A DNA stretch of 18,669 nucleotides. Origin: an uncultured delta proteobacterium. Its GTDB lineage: Bacteria > Myxococcota_A > Polyangia > Polyangiales > Polyangiaceae. Below are positions 15,955 through 18,669 of this stretch, piece by piece (position 1 is the stretch's first letter; each line of letters starts with the position of its first letter). The notes below the pieces were generated by a model, which saw only the letters and a list, made by a program, of their open reading frames with translations, was not told the DNA's origin and did not search any database. Both the position numbers and the translations under genes were made by a program. The stretch spans positions 1 to 18,669 of the forward strand of contig CAITLX010000401.1 of the NCBI GenBank assembly GCA_903893335.1, written 5' to 3'.

Positions 15955-18644
15955 CGCTCGTGCAGCGCGCCCTGGGCCCGGAGGTCGGCGGCCAGGCTCG
16001 TCGCGCCGAGGTCCATCGCCAGCGAGATGGCCTCCGCGAGGTGCGACGCCGCCTCGCTCTTGCGCCCGAGGCGCGACGCCACGCCGGCGAGCGCGCCGAG
16101 CGCGCGCGCGCGCTCCTCGGTCGCCGGGGGGGCGAGGGCGATGGCCTCGCGCAGCACCGCCTCGGCGTCGGCCAGCTCACCGGCGCGGGCGAGCGTGTCG
16201 CCGAGCTTGCGCGAGAACAGCAGCAGCGCGCGCTCCGGGTCGTCGAGGTCGGCGCCGCTCGAGCGCACGACATCGACGCCGGTGCGCAGCGCGCTCGCGG
16301 CCGTCGCGAGATCGCCGCGCGCCGCGGCGCGATCGGCCAGACGGTCGAGCTGCAGCAGCGCCTCGAGGGGACGGCCGCCGTGCACGTTGCGGCGAGCCCG
16401 CACCTCGAGCGGGAGACCCCGCACCTCGGCGAGCCGCGCCGCGCGCGCGTAGAGATCGCGGCGCACCGCCGCCGGCGTCGCCGCGTGCACGAGCTCGCGC
16501 ACCAGCGGGTGCGCGACGCGGCAGGTGTCGCCGTCGCGCTCGACGAGGCCGGCGGCGACGAGCGTCGCCACCCCCTCGATGACCGACGCGCCGACCGACT
16601 TCGTCGTCGCGCGGACCATCGCCCCCTCGGGCACGAGCGCCTGCACCTCGCGAAGCTCCGGCGCCTCGCCGAGCACGGCGATGACCTGCAGCACGTGGCG
16701 CGCGGCCGACGGCACGCGCTCGAGCCTCGCGAGCACGAGGTCCGAGAGGCGCACGGGGGGGTCGCTGCCCCCCTCGGCGACGAAGCGCACGAGCTGATCG
16801 AGGTAGAGGGGCGCGACGCGGCCGGACGGGTCGGCGGCGAGCACCTCGCGCGGGATGGTGACGCCGGCGACGATGCGCGCGGCGTGGCTCGCGGCGATGC
16901 CGGCCACGAGCCTCGCGGGGCAGCTCTCGGGCCAGCGGGGGTCGAAGCGCGGCGCGTGCACGGCGAGCACCAGCGCAGGCACCGACGGGTGCGCGGACAC
17001 GAGCTCGGCGAACGCCGCGCGGCTCGCGCCGTCGGCGCAGTCGTAGTCGTCGAGCATGAGCACGACGCGCTCGGCGCGGGCGCCCGCGAGCGCCTTGCGC
17101 AGCGCCCACACGAGCGCGGCGGCGGTCGCGTCGCGACGCGCGTGCGGGCTCACGTTGCCCGCGGCGACGTCGCGCGACCGGAAGACCTCGGCGAGGCCGA
17201 GCCGCGCGTCCGCGTCGTCGCGCGGCCACGCGGACTCGTCGCCGCCGCCGACGGGGAGCCCCGCGAGCGTGGCGATGGCGCGGCGCACGACGTAGTTGCC
17301 GACCTCGGCGCCCCACGGGTCGGGGCGCACGACGACGACGACGTCGCCCGCCGCGCGCATCTTCTCGCCGACCTCGTGCAGCAGGCGCGTCTTGCCGGCG
17401 CCGGCTTCGCCGACGATGCGCGCCGCGACGAGGGTGCCGCGCACCTCGGTGCGGCGCTCGGCGACCCACGCGACCTCGTCGGAGCGCCCCGCGAACGGCA
17501 GGGGCAGCGACGGCAGGTCGGGCGCGGCAGGCTCGGCGGGGGCCTCGCGCGTCGCGCTGCGCCCGTCGCGCGTGTCCTCGCCGATGCGCTCTCCGCACGC
17601 GGGGCAGAAGCGGCTCGCGGCCGGCAGGCTCGCACCGCAGACACCGCAGCGCGCCGAGGAGGTGATCCGCAGCGGGAGGAGGTCCGGCAGCGTCGCCTCG
17701 AGCGCCGCCGCGAACTCGTCGGCCGTCTGCCAGCGATCCTCGGGCGACTTCTCGAGCGCGCGCCGCACCACGTCGGCGAGCGACGCGGGGACGTGCCGCT
17801 CGGGCGCGATGCGCCGCGGGTCGGGGGCAGGCGCGGAGAGGTGCATCAGCACCACCTCCGTCGGCGAGTCGCCGACGAACGGCAGCCGGCCGGTGATCAG
17901 CTGAAAGAGCATCACGCCCACGCCGTAGAGGTCGCTGCGCGGGTCGGTCGCGTCGCCGCGCCCCTGCTCGGGGGCCATGTAGTCGGGCGTGCCGCAGACG
18001 ATGCCCGGCGCGGTGATCGAGCGCTGGCTGGCCGCGTCCCCCTCGAGCGTCTTGGCCAGACCGAAGTCGACGACCTTCACGAGATCGCGCCCGGTGCGCG
18101 ACGGCTCGACGATGACGTTCTCGGGCTTCAGGTCGCGGTGCACGATGCTGAGCAGGTGCGCGTCGCCGAGCGCCGCGAGCACCTGGCGCACGATGTCGAC
18201 GACGCGCGCGAGCGGCAGGGCGCCGTCCTCGTGCACCACCCGGGCGAGGTCGCGCCCGCGCAGGAACTCCATCACCAGGTACAGCTGCCCCTCGGGCGTG
18301 CGCCCGAAGTCGATGATGGCCACCGAGTTGGGGTGGTTGAGGCGGCTGGCGGCGCGCGCCTCGTTGATGAAGCGCGCGGAGGTGTTGGCGTCGCCGGCGA
18401 GGTGGGGGTGCACCAGCTTGACGGCGACCGTGCGCCCGAGCGCGTTCTGCGCGGCGCGGTACACGCGCCCCATGCCCCCCACGCCGACGAGGTCGATGAT
18501 CTCGTAGCCGCCCGGGAGCGTGACGCCGACGAGCGGGTCGTTGTCTGGGTCCGGCAGCGCGCCCACGCCGAACGAGGCGCCGCAGGCGGCGCACGAGAGC
18601 GCGAGGACGTCGCTGGGCCGGCCACACGAGGGACACGACTTCAT
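15951..18644 (-). CDS. Ser/Thr kinase fused to STAND-type AAA ATPase
   Basis: 897 residues from ATG at 18644, chosen because the zinc-binding MKSCPSCG starts there; an in-frame GTG at 18665 adds seven residues. Order of domains: zinc ribbon 1 (C4, C7, C18, C21); kinase domain (about 47-315) with GVGGMGRV (54-61), K76, HRDLKPEN (169-176), DFG (193-195) and GTPDYMAPE (218-226); zinc ribbon 2 (C333, C336, C347, C350); and an AAA_16/STAND ATPase with FAGRSDE (384-390), Walker A GEAGAGKTR (412-420) and Walker B VVLMLDDYD (527-535). A winged-helix-like and helical-repeat (TPR-like) C-terminus follows (about 640-897). Related kinase-ATPase fusions are frequent in myxobacteria, where the ATPase part may gate signalling; many carry a further histidine kinase or cyclase domain, absent here. 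The stop overlaps the start of the HAD gene. Probably complete, with only 25 bases of window upstream. Confidence 0.9.
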   Translation of the reverse strand: MKSCPSCGRPSDVLALSCAACGASFGVGALPDPDNDPLVGVTLPGGYEIIDLVGVGGMGRVYRAAQNALGRTVAVKLVHPHLAGDANTSARFINEARAASRLNHPNSVAIIDFGRTPEGQLYLVMEFLRGRDLARVVHEDGALPLARVVDIVRQVLAALGDAHLLSIVHRDLKPENVIVEPSRTGRDLVKVVDFGLAKTLEGDAASQRSITAPGIVCGTPDYMAPEQGRGDATDPRSDLYGVGVMLFQLITGRLPFVGDSPTEVVLMHLSAPAPDPRRIAPERHVPASLADVVRRALEKSPEDRWQTADEFAAALEATLPDLLPLRITSSARCGVCGASLPAASRFCPACGERIGEDTRDGRSATREAPAEPAAPDLPSLPLPFAGRSDEVAWVAERRTEVRGTLVAARIVGEAGAGKTRLLHEVGEKMRAAGDVVVVVRPDPWGAEVGNYVVRRAIATLAGLPVGGGDESAWPRDDADARLGLAEVFRSRDVAAGNVSPHARRDATAAALVWALRKALAGARAERVVLMLDDYDCADGASRAAFAELVSAHPSVPALVLAVHAPRFDPRWPESCPARLVAGIAASHAARIVAGVTIPREVLAADPSGRVAPLYLDQLVRFVAEGGSDPPVRLSDLVLARLERVPSAARHVLQVIAVLGEAPELREVQALVPEGAMVRATTKSVGASVIEGVATLVAAGLVERDGDTCRVAHPLVRELVHAATPAAVRRDLYARAARLAEVRGLPLEVRARRNVHGGRPLEALLQLDRLADRAAARGDLATAASALRTGVDVVRSSGADLDDPERALLLFSRKLGDTLARAGELADAEAVLREAIALAPPATEERARALGALAGVASRLGRKSEAASHLAEAISLAMDLGATSLAADLRAQGALHER

Positions 18645-18669
18645 GGCAGCGGCGCGAGGGTACACCAGC

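Overview
The window is very GC-rich throughout, with GC-saturated third codon positions. It carries three differently built eukaryotic-like Ser/Thr protein kinases, a DUF3634-like membrane protein, Gln/Pro/Tyr-rich lipoproteins, and housekeeping genes (priA, dprA, topA, trmFO). This mix points to a chromosomal segment of a myxobacterium-like organism (Myxococcota / former Deltaproteobacteria); the assignment is inference from gene content and composition. Coding density is very high. No gap between genes exceeds about 125 bases, and I saw no tRNA, rRNA, CRISPR array, transposase or phage gene.

Layout, left to right. (1) 1-243, +: the 3' end of a protein with a strict Pro-every-fourth-residue repeat. 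(2) 260-595, -: small DUF3634-like membrane protein, divergent from (3) a tightly spaced + strand run of a membrane-anchored Ser/Thr kinase (650-1927), PriA (1934-4204) and a secreted beta-barrel-like protein (4206-4736). (4) A convergent junction with three tandem 35-bp repeats. (5) A - strand pair overlapping by 4 bp: a DHH/DHHA1 phosphoesterase (5568-6548) followed by a glycerophosphodiester phosphodiesterase (4822-5571). (6) A divergent intergenic region with palindromic and direct repeats. (7) A long + strand run: two paralogous low-complexity lipoproteins (6688-7479, 7500-8336), DprA (8379-9317), topoisomerase I (9397-11793), TrmFO (11797-13143) and a zinc-ribbon Ser/Thr kinase with a coiled-coil tail (13186-14913). 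(8) A - strand pair overlapping by 4 bp: a kinase-AAA ATPase of STAND type (15951-18644) followed by a HAD-fold DUF2183-like protein (14947-15954).

How the genes may work together. dprA-topA-trmFO keeps an order known from distant bacteria such as Bacillus subtilis and forms the conserved core. The accessory parts are a lipoprotein pair sharing an unrecognised two-cysteine C-terminal domain, a translationally coupled pair of phosphodiesterases, and a coupled signalling kinase/HAD pair. I found no clearly new multi-gene system. The best candidates for undescribed biology are the lipoprotein pair, the STAND-kinase/HAD pair and the tandem repeats formed from the 3' end of the phosphodiesterase gene.
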